Shown here in pieces: positions 43,615-52,494 of a stretch of 64,000 nucleotides of DNA. This DNA comes from Geobacter argillaceus (lineage in GTDB: Bacteria; Desulfobacterota; Desulfuromonadia; Geobacterales; DSM-12255). The translations under genes were made by a program, and so were the position numbers. The notes under the pieces were generated by a model that saw only the letters and a list, made by a program, of their open reading frames with translations, had not been told where the DNA came from and ran no database searches. Position 1 is the stretch's first letter. Each line of letters starts with the position of its first letter. The stretch spans positions 186,001 through 250,000 of the forward strand of contig NZ_VLLN01000001.1 of the NCBI RefSeq assembly GCF_007830735.1. The letters are read 5' to 3'.

Positions 43615-44520
43615 TCACACCCCGTACAGCAGCCACCACCAGACCGGCAGGGTCAGAAAAGACAGCGGGATGCCGATGCCGAGCATCAGGGTGACGAGAG
43701 AAGGATTCAGCTTGTGATCCACGGCGATAATGCCGGCCGTAATCATCGGCGCCATGGCTGCCTCGAAGATCGTTACCTGCATGACCGTGCCACTGCCGCC
43801 GAGGATCACCACGTAGAGCAGGTAGAGAAGGGCAGGACCGAGCACCAGCTTGAAGAGCAGGCCGATGGAAAGCCCCGTCAACTCCTCCCTCATCCGGGCA
43901 AAGCGAAGCTGGAAGCCGACCGACGCAAGAGCCAGCGGCGTCAGGGTATCGCCCAGCTTCTGCAGCACCAGGCCGAGCCAGTCGGGAAACGGCATCGGCC
44001 TGAGCAGGAAAGCCAGAATCAGTGCCTGAAATGGGGGGAACAACAAGACCTTCCGGAGCACCTGGCGCGGGGTGACATTGCCGCTGGAGTAGAGGGTGGC
44101 AACGAGAATACCGAGGGTGGAGAGGACCAGAAAGGAACCGAGTTGGTCGGCAATCAGCCCGATACCCAGATACTCCTTCCCGTAGTAGGCCTCGATCATG
44201 GGAAGGCCGACGAACGAGGTGTTCCCCAGGCCCCCCACCAGGATCAGGGCGCCGACGGTGCCGGCGGGAAGCTTGAAGAGCCGCCCGGCCTGGCGGAAGA
44301 AGAGGAATCCCGCCCCGAACAGGCACCAGGCCATGCCCGCGGTAAAGAGCAGCGTAGGATCGACCTTCAGGCGATGGATGTGCAGGAGCGCCAGGGCGGG
44401 AAGCGAGATATGGATGATGAAACCGTTCAGGGCTGCCGGCGTACTCTCGGGGAAGCGGCCGGTGCGGCGCAACCCCATGCCGGCGGCAAAACAGACAATC
44501 AGGAGGACAATATTGGACAT
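43615..44520 (-). CDS. AEC (auxin efflux carrier) family transporter
   Basis: A 301-residue inner-membrane protein with about ten hydrophobic segments (VLLIVCFAAGMGLR, FIIHISLPALALLHI, GALILVGGLGNTSFVGLPMI, FLVLSTLGILVATLYSS, LSFLTLPVWWWLLYGV). GGLGNTSFVGLPM is a family motif. AEC proteins of bacteria export or import carboxylates such as malate or malonate; no substrate can be inferred. It is 130 bases downstream of the OYE-like gene, so linkage is uncertain. Confidence 0.88.
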   Translation of the reverse strand: MSNIVLLIVCFAAGMGLRRTGRFPESTPAALNGFIIHISLPALALLHIHRLKVDPTLLFTAGMAWCLFGAGFLFFRQAGRLFKLPAGTVGALILVGGLGNTSFVGLPMIEAYYGKEYLGIGLIADQLGSFLVLSTLGILVATLYSSGNVTPRQVLRKVLLFPPFQALILAFLLRPMPFPDWLGLVLQKLGDTLTPLALASVGFQLRFARMREELTGLSIGLLFKLVLGPALLYLLYVVILGGSGTVMQVTIFEAAMAPMITAGIIAVDHKLNPSLVTLMLGIGIPLSFLTLPVWWWLLYGV

Positions 44521-44652
44521 GGGTCGGCAACCGGGATCAGGGATTGGTAAACGGGCGCAGGGCGGGGCGCAACTCCTGCGGACAAACTGGTAGCTTCAAA
44601 TATAGCAACAGAGTTACTCAGAGGAACACGTTTTTTTCAGCGTAAACATGGC
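44521..44652. other. Intergenic stretch between the transporter and the flavin oxidoreductase
   Basis: About 130 bases, nothing gene-like. It has a mildly AT-rich segment (44590-44640) where the transporter promoter may be, but no convincing -35/-10 pair. Confidence 0.25.
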
Positions 44653-45777
44653 CTACAGGGACACTCCCCGGCTTTCCCGTTCAATCTTGTCCACCACGCA
44701 GTAGATTCCCCCTTCTTTCAGGCCGGGCTTGAAGCAGCCGTTGCAGGAGATGCAGCGGGCATGGACCTCGTTCCCCTCACGCCAGCGGAGGGCCAGATGG
44801 GGCTCACGGATGAACGGCCGGGCAAATGAGACGTAATCGGCCTCCTCCCGTCGGATGATCCCCTCGGCCACCTCAAACGACCGCAAGCCCCCGACCACCA
44901 TGATCGGGCAACTGACGGCATTCTTCATCCGGTAGGCAAGGGGAAGGTTATACGCCTCCTGCTCGCGCTTGTCGATTCCCTGGCGGACCGGGGTCTGGTT
45001 GCCCGAAGCCGGGGTGCCGCCGGTCACCTCGATGGCATCCACCCCCTCCTCATCCAGCAGGCGGGCAGCCACCAGGGCATCATCCAGATCGAGTCCACCC
45101 GGCAGGTTATCGGAGCCGTTCAGCTTCACCAGAACCGGAAAATCCTTGCCCACAACGCACCGTATTGCCCGGTACACCTGCATGAGGAAACGGCAGCGGT
45201 TCTCGATCGATCCCCCGTAGGCATCTTCCCGCCGGTTGGTAAGGGGGGAGAGGAACTGGTTGATCAGGTAGCCGTGGGCCGCGTGGAGCTGGACCGCATC
45301 GCACCCTGCCCCCTTGGCGCGCCGTGCACCATCGGCAAAGCAGGTAACCAGGGCTGCGATGTCGTCCGTCGAAAGCTCTGCCGGCATCTCGGGGTACTGG
45401 TCGACCGCCACGGCCGAGGGAGCGACAGGCTGCCTCCCGGCAACCTTGGCCATTGTCTGGCCTCCGGCATGGACCAGTTGCAGACATATCCGACCGCTTT
45501 CCCGATGGACCGCGCCGGCCAGTGCCGCCAACTCCTCAGCAAAGGCATCGTCGTGCACCCCCAACTGGCCCGGCAACTGTTTTCCATCCGGTCGGACATA
45601 GGCATAGCCGCTAATGATCAGCCCCACCCCGCCGCGGGCCAGAGTCCCATAGTAGGCGGCAAGTTTTTGTGTCGGCCTCCCGTCAGGAGCGCACATCCCT
45701 TCCCAGGTGGCGGACCGGACCAGCCTGTTATTCAGCAGCATCCCCTTGATACTGGTTTCATCGAACAGCTTGCGCAT
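44653..45777 (-). CDS. NADH:flavin oxidoreductase, Old Yellow Enzyme family
   Basis: A 374-residue TIM-barrel flavoprotein. FMN-site features: KLFDETSIKGMLLNNRLVRS, AVHRESGRICLQLVHAGGQT, and active-site QLHAAHGYLINQFLSPLTNRR. EVTGGTPA and GGLRSFEVAEGI are later barrel motifs. The C-terminus has CISCNGCFKPG, the cysteine cluster usual in 2,4-dienoyl-CoA reductase relatives, but there is no C-terminal FAD/NAD domain, so it is a stand-alone ene-reductase-like enzyme. ATG 45777 has GGAGGA upstream. It follows pyk in the same operon. Confidence 0.9.
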   Translation of the reverse strand: MRKLFDETSIKGMLLNNRLVRSATWEGMCAPDGRPTQKLAAYYGTLARGGVGLIISGYAYVRPDGKQLPGQLGVHDDAFAEELAALAGAVHRESGRICLQLVHAGGQTMAKVAGRQPVAPSAVAVDQYPEMPAELSTDDIAALVTCFADGARRAKGAGCDAVQLHAAHGYLINQFLSPLTNRREDAYGGSIENRCRFLMQVYRAIRCVVGKDFPVLVKLNGSDNLPGGLDLDDALVAARLLDEEGVDAIEVTGGTPASGNQTPVRQGIDKREQEAYNLPLAYRMKNAVSCPIMVVGGLRSFEVAEGIIRREEADYVSFARPFIREPHLALRWREGNEVHARCISCNGCFKPGLKEGGIYCVVDKIERESRGVSL

Positions 45778-45796
45778 GGCTCCTCCACAAACACTT

Positions 45797-47239
45797 CTAA
45801 AATATCTCGTAAAAACCGCCGGCACCCAGCTTGTGCACCCGCATCAGATTGGTTGATCCCCTGCTCTCCACCGGTACCCCCATGGTGATCACCACCACGT
45901 CCCCCTTCTTGAACCCCTTGGCCAGGAGCGTTTCTTCGACCAGCCGGATCTGGTAGTCGGTATCCGGTGTCGGACCCGGCGAAAAGGTGGTGACCCCCCA
46001 ATACAACGCCAGCCTGCACTCGATCTCCCGTACCGGGGTGAAGGCGATGATCGGCAGTTGTGGCCTGAACCTCGAAACCAGCATGGCCGTGCTCCCGGAC
46101 TGGGTGAACGCAACCACCGCCTTGGCCTTCAGGGTGGTGGCAGCGTGGCAGGCGGCCTCGGCCACGGCCACGGCAATGCTGTTACTGTGCACAATGGGGC
46201 GCGGCGGCAACCGCCAGAGCTCACTCTGTTCCACATCCAGCGCTATCTTGGCCATGGTACGCACCGCTTCCACCGGATGGGAGCCGGACGCGGTCTCGCC
46301 GGAGAGCATGACCGCATCCGTGCCGTCCAGAATCGCATTGGCCACGTCCGAGGTCTCGGCCCGAGTGGGGCGAGAGTTGAGAATCATCGACTCCAGCATC
46401 TGGGTAGCGGTGATGACCGGCTTCCCCGCTTCGTTACAAGCCCTGATGATCTTCTTCTGAATGAGGGGCACCCGTTCGGCGCTGATCTCCACTCCAAGGT
46501 CGCCACGAGCCACCATGATCGCGTCGGCCTCTTTCAGAATCGCCTTGAAGTTGCGTAAGGCCTCGGGTTTTTCGATCTTGGCCACCACCGGGATATGCAG
46601 CCCCCGCTCGAATATGATCCGCTTCAGGTCCTCCACGTCGGCGCTTTTACGGACAAAGGAAAGGGCTATGTAGTCGACCTTGTTCTCCAGGCAGAACTCC
46701 AGGTCGATGCGGTCCTTATCCGTAAGGGATGGGCTGGAGACGTCCACTCCCGGTAGATTGATCCCCTTCAGGTCCTTCAGGACCCCGCCCCCCACCACGA
46801 CACAGTGGACGAGGTTCCCCTCCACTGAGTTGACCTTAAGTTCGATCAGCCCGTCGTCCATGAGAATGCGGGAACCGGGACGGACATCCAGTGGCAGCGG
46901 CTTGTAGATGGTGGAGATGAGCCCTGGCCGTCCGAGCACTTCGTCGGTGGTGATGTCGATCAGTTCCCCCTTCCGAAGGGGAATCGCACCGTTCTCCATC
47001 CGGCCGGTCCTGATCTTCGGCCCCTGCAGGTCGGCCAGGATGCCAACCGCCTTGCCACGCTTCAGCGACAGCTGACGGATCAGTTCAATGATCCGCCCCT
47101 TTTCCTCATTGGAGCCATGGGAAAAATTCAACCGGAAGATATCAACCCCGACATCCATGAGGCGGGTGATCTTTTCCGGAGTAGCGCTGGCCGGGCCGAG
47201 GGTGGCGACGATCTTGGTCTTGCGGCTGAAACGGTTCAT
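45797..47239 (-). CDS. pyk: Pyruvate kinase
   Basis: A 480-residue glycolytic enzyme making pyruvate and ATP from phosphoenolpyruvate and ADP. Motifs: KIVATLGPAS, ADLQGPKIRTG, VVAKIEKPEAL with the catalytic lysine, IMVARGDLGVEI, and the ATQMLESMI signature. The C-terminal domain begins about residue 355. ATG 47239 is 8 bases after the dihaem gene stop. It is placed between an electron-transfer lipoprotein and an oxidoreductase. Confidence 0.96.
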   Translation of the reverse strand: MNRFSRKTKIVATLGPASATPEKITRLMDVGVDIFRLNFSHGSNEEKGRIIELIRQLSLKRGKAVGILADLQGPKIRTGRMENGAIPLRKGELIDITTDEVLGRPGLISTIYKPLPLDVRPGSRILMDDGLIELKVNSVEGNLVHCVVVGGGVLKDLKGINLPGVDVSSPSLTDKDRIDLEFCLENKVDYIALSFVRKSADVEDLKRIIFERGLHIPVVAKIEKPEALRNFKAILKEADAIMVARGDLGVEISAERVPLIQKKIIRACNEAGKPVITATQMLESMILNSRPTRAETSDVANAILDGTDAVMLSGETASGSHPVEAVRTMAKIALDVEQSELWRLPPRPIVHSNSIAVAVAEAACHAATTLKAKAVVAFTQSGSTAMLVSRFRPQLPIIAFTPVREIECRLALYWGVTTFSPGPTPDTDYQIRLVEETLLAKGFKKGDVVVITMGVPVESRGSTNLMRVHKLGAGGFYEIF

Positions 47240-47247
47240 ATGCTCCC

Positions 47248-47583
47248 TTAGTGGTGGAAACGGCCAGTCCGTCCACTATGGGCCGGAGTCGGAGACTTGT
47301 GGCATTCGAAACACTTGAGTTCTTCTACCTTGCGCAGGTCCAGGACCGACGACGGTTGATCCTGCCTGGGCATGGTATATTCCGGGGTCTGGAAATACGG
47401 CCGGTTCCGCTCGTCCGACAGGATCGGCGCCTTGTACGCCACCTGCCAGTCGCCCCCGATCGGGGTAGTGTGGCACTGGTCGCACCCTCCGGGCGGCGGT
47501 ATGGATTTCCAGGCAGTGAACATGGCACAAGCGGACAGTGCAAGGGGAAACAGCATAACAACGAGACACCGGGAGAGTCGCAT
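47248..47583 (-). CDS. Dihaem c-type cytochrome, predicted lipoprotein
   Basis: A 111-residue protein. The signal has a lipobox (LVVMLFPLALSACAMF). Two haem-binding motifs are visible, CDQCH (about 36-40) and CFECH (about 94-98), with HSGRTGRFHH at the end. ATG 47583 has GAGG eight bases upstream and is preferred over the GTG at 47592. Cytochromes of this small type are abundant in Geobacter-like bacteria and often serve as periplasmic electron carriers or parts of a larger complex. It heads the pyk-OYE operon. Confidence 0.85.
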   Translation of the reverse strand: MRLSRCLVVMLFPLALSACAMFTAWKSIPPPGGCDQCHTTPIGGDWQVAYKAPILSDERNRPYFQTPEYTMPRQDQPSSVLDLRKVEELKCFECHKSPTPAHSGRTGRFHH

Positions 47584-47668
47584 GATAAACACCTCGGATT
47601 CTGGCAGGACTACGGAAAGCAGAGAGCAACTAAAAAATCATAACACACCGGGCCGTCATGACAACTGG

Positions 47669-48511
47669 TCAGATGCCCCACTTGTACTCCAGATACTGGA
47701 GCGTCTGCTCATATCCCTGCTCCTGCAGATAGATCCGTTCCTGACGACTGAGCGAAAAACGGGCCGGTGAGATGTCGGCACAATAGATGAGAATGGTATC
47801 TTTCCACTTGCCCCCCTTGACGAACTCCTTTTCCTGACCATGTATGAAATAGGTCAGCAGTTCATGGGCATACCTCTCCAGATTAAACCGTGCGGATTTG
47901 CCGTGGTGCAACGTCCGCTTCGACACCGTCTTGAGCACCAATGTCTTTTCATTGCGCTCCAGCTGCTTCTCCACGAGCCCGGCCATTAGTGAGCCGTCCA
48001 CCAGCACCCGTTCCCGCCCGGCCACGTTGAGCCGGCGGCAGGCAAACACGCCGGGGACCCCGGCTGAACAGCGGACAGCCGTTGCTATGTCCAGGTCGGG
48101 CGTTGTCTCGGCACTGAAGAGCAACGGTTCGTAGTTCAGGATGTCGGTTGCGATAATCCGCAACGGGCAACGGCCGGGGGTCCTGAAGGTTTTCCCCTCC
48201 AGCCGCTCCCTCAGCCACTGTTCCAGCGCTTCACCGCTGCAGAGCCCATAACCGGTCAGCATGGCAGCGGGGCTGATATCCTTGAACCGACCGGCATCAA
48301 GCTCCAGGGCCTCGGCGTATAGTTCGTCGGTGGTCATGCCGGCGACATAAAGGGCAGCTATGATGCTTCCCGTTGAAGACCCCACCACGGAAGCCACGTT
48401 GAGCCCTTTCTGCTCGATTGCCCTCAGGGCGCCGATAAATGACGAGCAGCGGCTACCCCCACCGATCAGCATGAGGGTGATCGGTCCATCTTTCAATGTC
48501 GTCTGTTGCAC
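47669..48511 (-). CDS. Patatin-like phospholipase
   Basis: A 280-residue serine lipase of the patatin family. The oxyanion loop is GGGSRCSSFIGAL, the nucleophile Ser lies in VVGSSTGSIIAALY (G-x-S-x-G), and the catalytic Asp is in VLVDGSLMAGL. The second GTG (48511) has AAGGAA at nine bases; GTG 48520 is too close to it. It is followed by a hydrophobic-poor C-terminal region with YLEYKWGI. It likely hydrolyses membrane phospholipids or lipid esters; the true substrate is unknown. A strong promoter lies upstream. Confidence 0.9.
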   Translation of the reverse strand: MQQTTLKDGPITLMLIGGGSRCSSFIGALRAIEQKGLNVASVVGSSTGSIIAALYVAGMTTDELYAEALELDAGRFKDISPAAMLTGYGLCSGEALEQWLRERLEGKTFRTPGRCPLRIIATDILNYEPLLFSAETTPDLDIATAVRCSAGVPGVFACRRLNVAGRERVLVDGSLMAGLVEKQLERNEKTLVLKTVSKRTLHHGKSARFNLERYAHELLTYFIHGQEKEFVKGGKWKDTILIYCADISPARFSLSRQERIYLQEQGYEQTLQYLEYKWGI

Positions 48512-48558
48512 TCGTGTCACTTCCTTGTGGAGAAATAAGCAATTCGGCCGATGCCGTA

Positions 48559-48587
48559 ACAGTATCGATGCAATCCCTGTTTGTCAA
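48559..48587 (-). promoter_or_regulatory. Sigma-70-type promoter of the patatin gene
   Basis: On the minus strand TTGACA (48587-48582), 17 bases, TACTGT (48564-48559), about 48 bases before the chosen start codon. The divergent FecR-domain gene has its own AT-rich stretch at 48615-48655 with no unambiguous promoter pair. Confidence 0.65.
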
Positions 48588-48733
48588 TTTTATCGCACGG
48601 GTAAACCACGTGACAGTCTCTGCGTTATACTTACTATACTTAAAATATTTGTTACCTCACCCGGGACCTCACCACAAAAAGCAGTACATGGTTCGGCTTG
48701 TCAGCAGACCATGTTCAGCAAAAGGAGCTGCAT

Positions 48734-50272
48734 ATGAGATGGCTTTTGTTCCTTATGGCCGTGCTTGCTTTTGCCGGCCCATCCTGGAGCGCCGACCTGG
48801 GAACCGCACGTTTGAGCCTTGTCAAGGGCGATGTGCAGGTGTACACCGGCGAGGACGACGAATGGTTCCCGGCAACCCAGAACATGATTCTCAAGCAAGG
48901 AGACCGGATCTGGGTACCTGACAACGGCCGGGCCGAGGTCCATCTTCTGGGCGGCATCTACCTGCGGCTTGATGCCCGCACCGCCCTGGATATCCTGACC
49001 CTTGAGGAAGAGTCCCACCACTTTTCGCTGCAGCAGGGTCATGTCTATATCAACAACCGCAAGGGGGGTATAGATTATATCCAGATTGAGACCCCCGCCG
49101 CCTCCATCGGCTGCTATGACAACTCTATTGTCCTGGTCGATGTTGGCGAGAGTGGCAGCACCGATCTCTCGGTGCTGAAGGGGTATTCCCGAACCGAGAC
49201 CGCAAATGGCAAGATACGGGTCCCTGCCGGTAGTATTTTACGGGTTGCCCAAACCATGGACACTGAGATCTTCCCCCTCGGAAAACCCGACCCATGGGAG
49301 CGCTGGAATCACGATCGCGACAACAAACTGGCCCGCGGCAGCGTCAGCCTGCGCTATCTTCCCGACGAACTGGACGACTTTGCCACGGATTTCGACGACA
49401 ATGGCTCCTGGACCCTTGTCGAGGAGTACGGCTATGTCTGGACACCAAGAGTAACCGTAGTCGACTGGGCTCCGTACCGTTCCGGACGCTGGATATGGAC
49501 GATGGACCAGTTTGTCTGGATATCCTACGACCCCTGGGGATGGGCACCCCACCATTATGGCCGCTGGATTCACATTCCGGCCAGGGGCTGGTGCTGGGTA
49601 CCGCCACCACGAAACTCGGTCGTCTGGGCACCCGGCTATGTCGGCTGGACCTATACCGCCGGCAACGTCGCATGGGTGCCGCTGGCACCCGGCGAGGTCT
49701 ATTATGGCCACCGTAGGAGCGACCATTGGAACGGAGCGGTCAACCAGCCGGTGTCCCGATTCGAGTTCCGTAACGTCAGGGTCAGAAACGGCGTCACCGT
49801 CATCAACAGAGATGCCTTTGTTTCAGGGAGAAGGGGTGACGGCGGACTTCGGGGGGAGTACCTCTTCACCAGGCCGGGCGCCACATTTGCCCCGCCACCG
49901 TTCCGCCCCGTTCGTTCGGCCAATGCCCCGATAATCCGGATTATAGCCCCGGAACGCAGACCTCCGGTACGGATCAGACAACTAACCGTCAACCAGATTC
50001 GCCAGGAGCGCGGGCTCCTGCACGATGAAAAAGGGTCGGTATTCTCCCCGGGCCGGGTGGTACCGCCATTACCGGTGCAAGAACGAACGCGGCCCCCACG
50101 TATTGTCCGTCCGCCGCAACCAGCAACGGTTCTCTCCGGACCGGGCCGGCATGAAGGACGGGTAGAGCGGAAGGGTCGGCAGCAGATCCAGCGGGAGGGA
50201 CGTCCCCTGGCTACCGAAAGGGACGGACACCACCCGGACACCGTCGAGAGGCAACGCAGGGGAAGGTACTAA
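48734..50272 (+). CDS. FecR-domain/DUF6600-type secreted protein
   Basis: A 512-residue exported protein with signal peptide (MRWLLFLMAVLAFAGPSWSA). Residues 24-190 form a FecR-like domain (LVKGDVQVYTGEDDEWFPAT, GDRIWVPDNGRAEVHLLGG, SLQQGHVYINN). Then come repeated YxW/WAPxxYGRW units (YGYVWTPRVTVVDWAPYRSG and WGWAPHHYGRWIHIPARGWC), as in DUF6600 proteins. The end is Arg/Pro-rich and disordered. FecR domains usually signal from the outer membrane to an ECF sigma factor, but no sigma gene is adjacent, so this looks like an envelope structural protein. AAAGGAG precedes the ATG. Confidence 0.82.
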   Translation: MRWLLFLMAVLAFAGPSWSADLGTARLSLVKGDVQVYTGEDDEWFPATQNMILKQGDRIWVPDNGRAEVHLLGGIYLRLDARTALDILTLEEESHHFSLQQGHVYINNRKGGIDYIQIETPAASIGCYDNSIVLVDVGESGSTDLSVLKGYSRTETANGKIRVPAGSILRVAQTMDTEIFPLGKPDPWERWNHDRDNKLARGSVSLRYLPDELDDFATDFDDNGSWTLVEEYGYVWTPRVTVVDWAPYRSGRWIWTMDQFVWISYDPWGWAPHHYGRWIHIPARGWCWVPPPRNSVVWAPGYVGWTYTAGNVAWVPLAPGEVYYGHRRSDHWNGAVNQPVSRFEFRNVRVRNGVTVINRDAFVSGRRGDGGLRGEYLFTRPGATFAPPPFRPVRSANAPIIRIIAPERRPPVRIRQLTVNQIRQERGLLHDEKGSVFSPGRVVPPLPVQERTRPPRIVRPPQPATVLSGPGRHEGRVERKGRQQIQREGRPLATERDGHHPDTVERQRRGRY

Positions 50273-50323
50273 GGTTTTCGCGCCGCTATCTGGTTATTCT
50301 CAAGACGGGAGTTACGGAGGTTG

Positions 50324-51382
50324 CTACTTCTCGCGGGGGAAATCGGGGATGAAGCGCTTCAGGCGATATTTGCCGAGCTCCTTGCCATATATGTTCTGGA
50401 TCTCGCTTTGGGTATTGCTGGTGGCGTACTCGATGAAATAGAGGGTGAGTTCGTAGAAAAGGAGCGCTACGGTGACGGCGATGATCACCCGTCTGAGCAG
50501 TAGCTGCCAGGTCAGGGGGGCCGCTACCGCTGCAACCGGCTCCTCCTGATAACGCAGGCTGCTGCTCAACCGCCGCAGTTGCTCCAGCTGCTCACTCGAA
50601 ATGTATTGGATGATCAGCTCACGGTCTCGCGTGTCAATCCATTTGAAACGCATGCCGGTAGGATATTCAATGCTGGCTTTGCCGGAACTACGCACCGGCT
50701 CCATGACATGGACCACCTCAGCGACGGCATGCACGATCCTCATCGGTTTGAGCGGCAAGTGGAGTTCAAGGTTGAGCATTTCCCCTTCACGCAGTTGACG
50801 GGGGAGCTTGAAACGCACCCCACCTCCACAGATAGTAGCTGGCGCGCCGATGTTGTCGACCCACCGCAGTTCCGGGCCAGATGGTCGCAGATGATGATGG
50901 GTGGCAAAGAACAGCTGGGAGTCGACGAAGTCGCTTCCGGCGTCAATATGCTTTAAATATTCCAACTCCGCCCTTTTTTCCCGCTCCTCACGAACCTCAT
51001 TGCCTGCCTGGTTATGCGGTGGGAAGGCATACTTGAACCGCAGGGCCACGCCAATCCGGAAAAACTCCCGGCGCTCCTTCAGAGTAACCGAGCTCAACAA
51101 TTGAATGGCGTAGGTGACGACACCCTTTTTCCCGACAATGATTGCATTACAGGTGTACACCTGCTCTTTAACCCAGACTCCCACATCCAGGATCGCGCCA
51201 TAATCAAGCGTCATGCCGGCAGGAAGCTGGTCGCGCGACAGTTCCACCACGATCATGTCGTCATGGTAGTCCCGAACTACCCCCCATTCCCGGAAAATAT
51301 CCCTCGTGGGAAGACGGATGCCAATCTCGACCCTGAGATCAGCATGGAAATAACGGGCATACTCCTCAAATGCCTCGGACAT
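50324..51382 (-). CDS. PilZ-like membrane-anchored protein with degraded binding motif
   Basis: A 352-residue protein. The N-terminal domain (DLRVEIGIRLPTRDIFREWG) resembles YcgR-type N-termini. ERREFFRIGVALRF is a PilZ RxxxR motif; the expected DxSxxG position reads ATICGGGVRF, lacking the Asp and Ser. A membrane helix is near the C-terminus (VIIAVTVALLFYELTLYFI) with a cytoplasmic tail (IPDFPREK). It lies 9 bases downstream of a diguanylate cyclase gene, so it is probably the cyclase's effector or a scaffold; whether it binds cyclic-di-GMP is uncertain. Confidence 0.75.
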   Translation of the reverse strand: MSEAFEEYARYFHADLRVEIGIRLPTRDIFREWGVVRDYHDDMIVVELSRDQLPAGMTLDYGAILDVGVWVKEQVYTCNAIIVGKKGVVTYAIQLLSSVTLKERREFFRIGVALRFKYAFPPHNQAGNEVREEREKRAELEYLKHIDAGSDFVDSQLFFATHHHLRPSGPELRWVDNIGAPATICGGGVRFKLPRQLREGEMLNLELHLPLKPMRIVHAVAEVVHVMEPVRSSGKASIEYPTGMRFKWIDTRDRELIIQYISSEQLEQLRRLSSSLRYQEEPVAAVAAPLTWQLLLRRVIIAVTVALLFYELTLYFIEYATSNTQSEIQNIYGKELGKYRLKRFIPDFPREK

Positions 51383-51391
51383 TACCTACCC

Positions 51392-52456
51392 CTATGAGAA
51401 TTTCCTTACTTCCTGCGTACTTTCCCAGTAGACCCGGTCCTTGCCTTCCTGTTTAGCCCGATAGAGACAGTGATCGGCATGGCGCAACAGATGTTCGGGC
51501 GCGCCGTAATCGTTCGGAAAGGAGGCCACACCAAGGCTGATGGTGACCGGCTGGGCAATGCCGTCACTCTTGAGCGGCGTCACCGTTTCCTTGACCTTTT
51601 CGCGAAGCAGTTCGGCAACGAGGAACGCTCCTTCCAGACGCGTTTCGGGCAGAATTACGGCAAACTCTTCACCACCGTAACGGAACGAATAGTCAGAAGC
51701 CCTGAGCGATGTCGACAGGACCTTCCCCAGGGACTGCAACACCTGATCCCCTCGCGGGTGGCCATACGTGTCGTTTATCCGCTTGAAGTTGTCGATATCG
51801 ATCATGATCAGGGTCAACGGCTTGGCATAGCGTCGAGCTCTCGCCATCTCCTGAGGGAAAACCTGTTTGAAATAGCGATTATTGTGCAGTCCGGTCAGGG
51901 CGTCGGTAATGGCCATCTGCCGGGTGCGGGCATGCAGGCTTGCATTGTTGGTCGCCATTACGGCAAATGAGGAGAGCAGCGCCATCAGGTCGAGTTGTCG
52001 GTCGGCAAACTGTCGCGGCCCGAAGTCATAGAGATAGAGCACGCCGACCGGCTGGTCGTTGTGGAGCAGAGGGATGCAGACCAGCGCAGCGATACCTTCG
52101 CGCAACAGCGACTGATCGTTGTTGGCGGTGTCCCGCGACAGATCCGATACTACCGCCACGTTCCCTGTTGTCATAGCCGTTGCGGTAACACTGTCGCCAC
52201 GGCCGGCAATTGGCCAACGGTCTATACTTGTGAATTCAGCGGACAACCCGGAATGGACATGGAGATCCATGGCCTGCCTCTGTTCGTCGTAGACGGCCAG
52301 CATGCCGGCAGGCATGTCCAGCAGGTCGCGAGCGCTGGAAAGCACCTTGTCCAGCACCTCGTCCAGTTCAAGACTTTCGACAACCGCACGAGCGATCCCG
52401 ATGAGATCAGTAAGCTCACGGATTTGTCCCTCAAGCTGTTTTGCCTTTTCAACCAT
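51392..52456 (-). CDS. GAF-GGDEF diguanylate cyclase
   Basis: A 354-residue soluble protein. A short coiled coil (MVEKAKQLEGQIRELTDLIG) precedes a GAF sensor domain (about 20-165) and a GGDEF domain. The active site is GGEEF (FRYGGEEFAVIL) and the inhibitory RxxD site (RASD, five residues before it) is present. It makes cyclic-di-GMP from GTP in response to a GAF-bound signal and would be feedback inhibited. It is co-transcribed with the PilZ-like gene and probably with the gene upstream. Confidence 0.95.
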   Translation of the reverse strand: MVEKAKQLEGQIRELTDLIGIARAVVESLELDEVLDKVLSSARDLLDMPAGMLAVYDEQRQAMDLHVHSGLSAEFTSIDRWPIAGRGDSVTATAMTTGNVAVVSDLSRDTANNDQSLLREGIAALVCIPLLHNDQPVGVLYLYDFGPRQFADRQLDLMALLSSFAVMATNNASLHARTRQMAITDALTGLHNNRYFKQVFPQEMARARRYAKPLTLIMIDIDNFKRINDTYGHPRGDQVLQSLGKVLSTSLRASDYSFRYGGEEFAVILPETRLEGAFLVAELLREKVKETVTPLKSDGIAQPVTISLGVASFPNDYGAPEHLLRHADHCLYRAKQEGKDRVYWESTQEVRKFS

Positions 52457-52494
52457 TAATCTGTTTTCCGCCGCTCTGGCGCTTCAGACAACAA

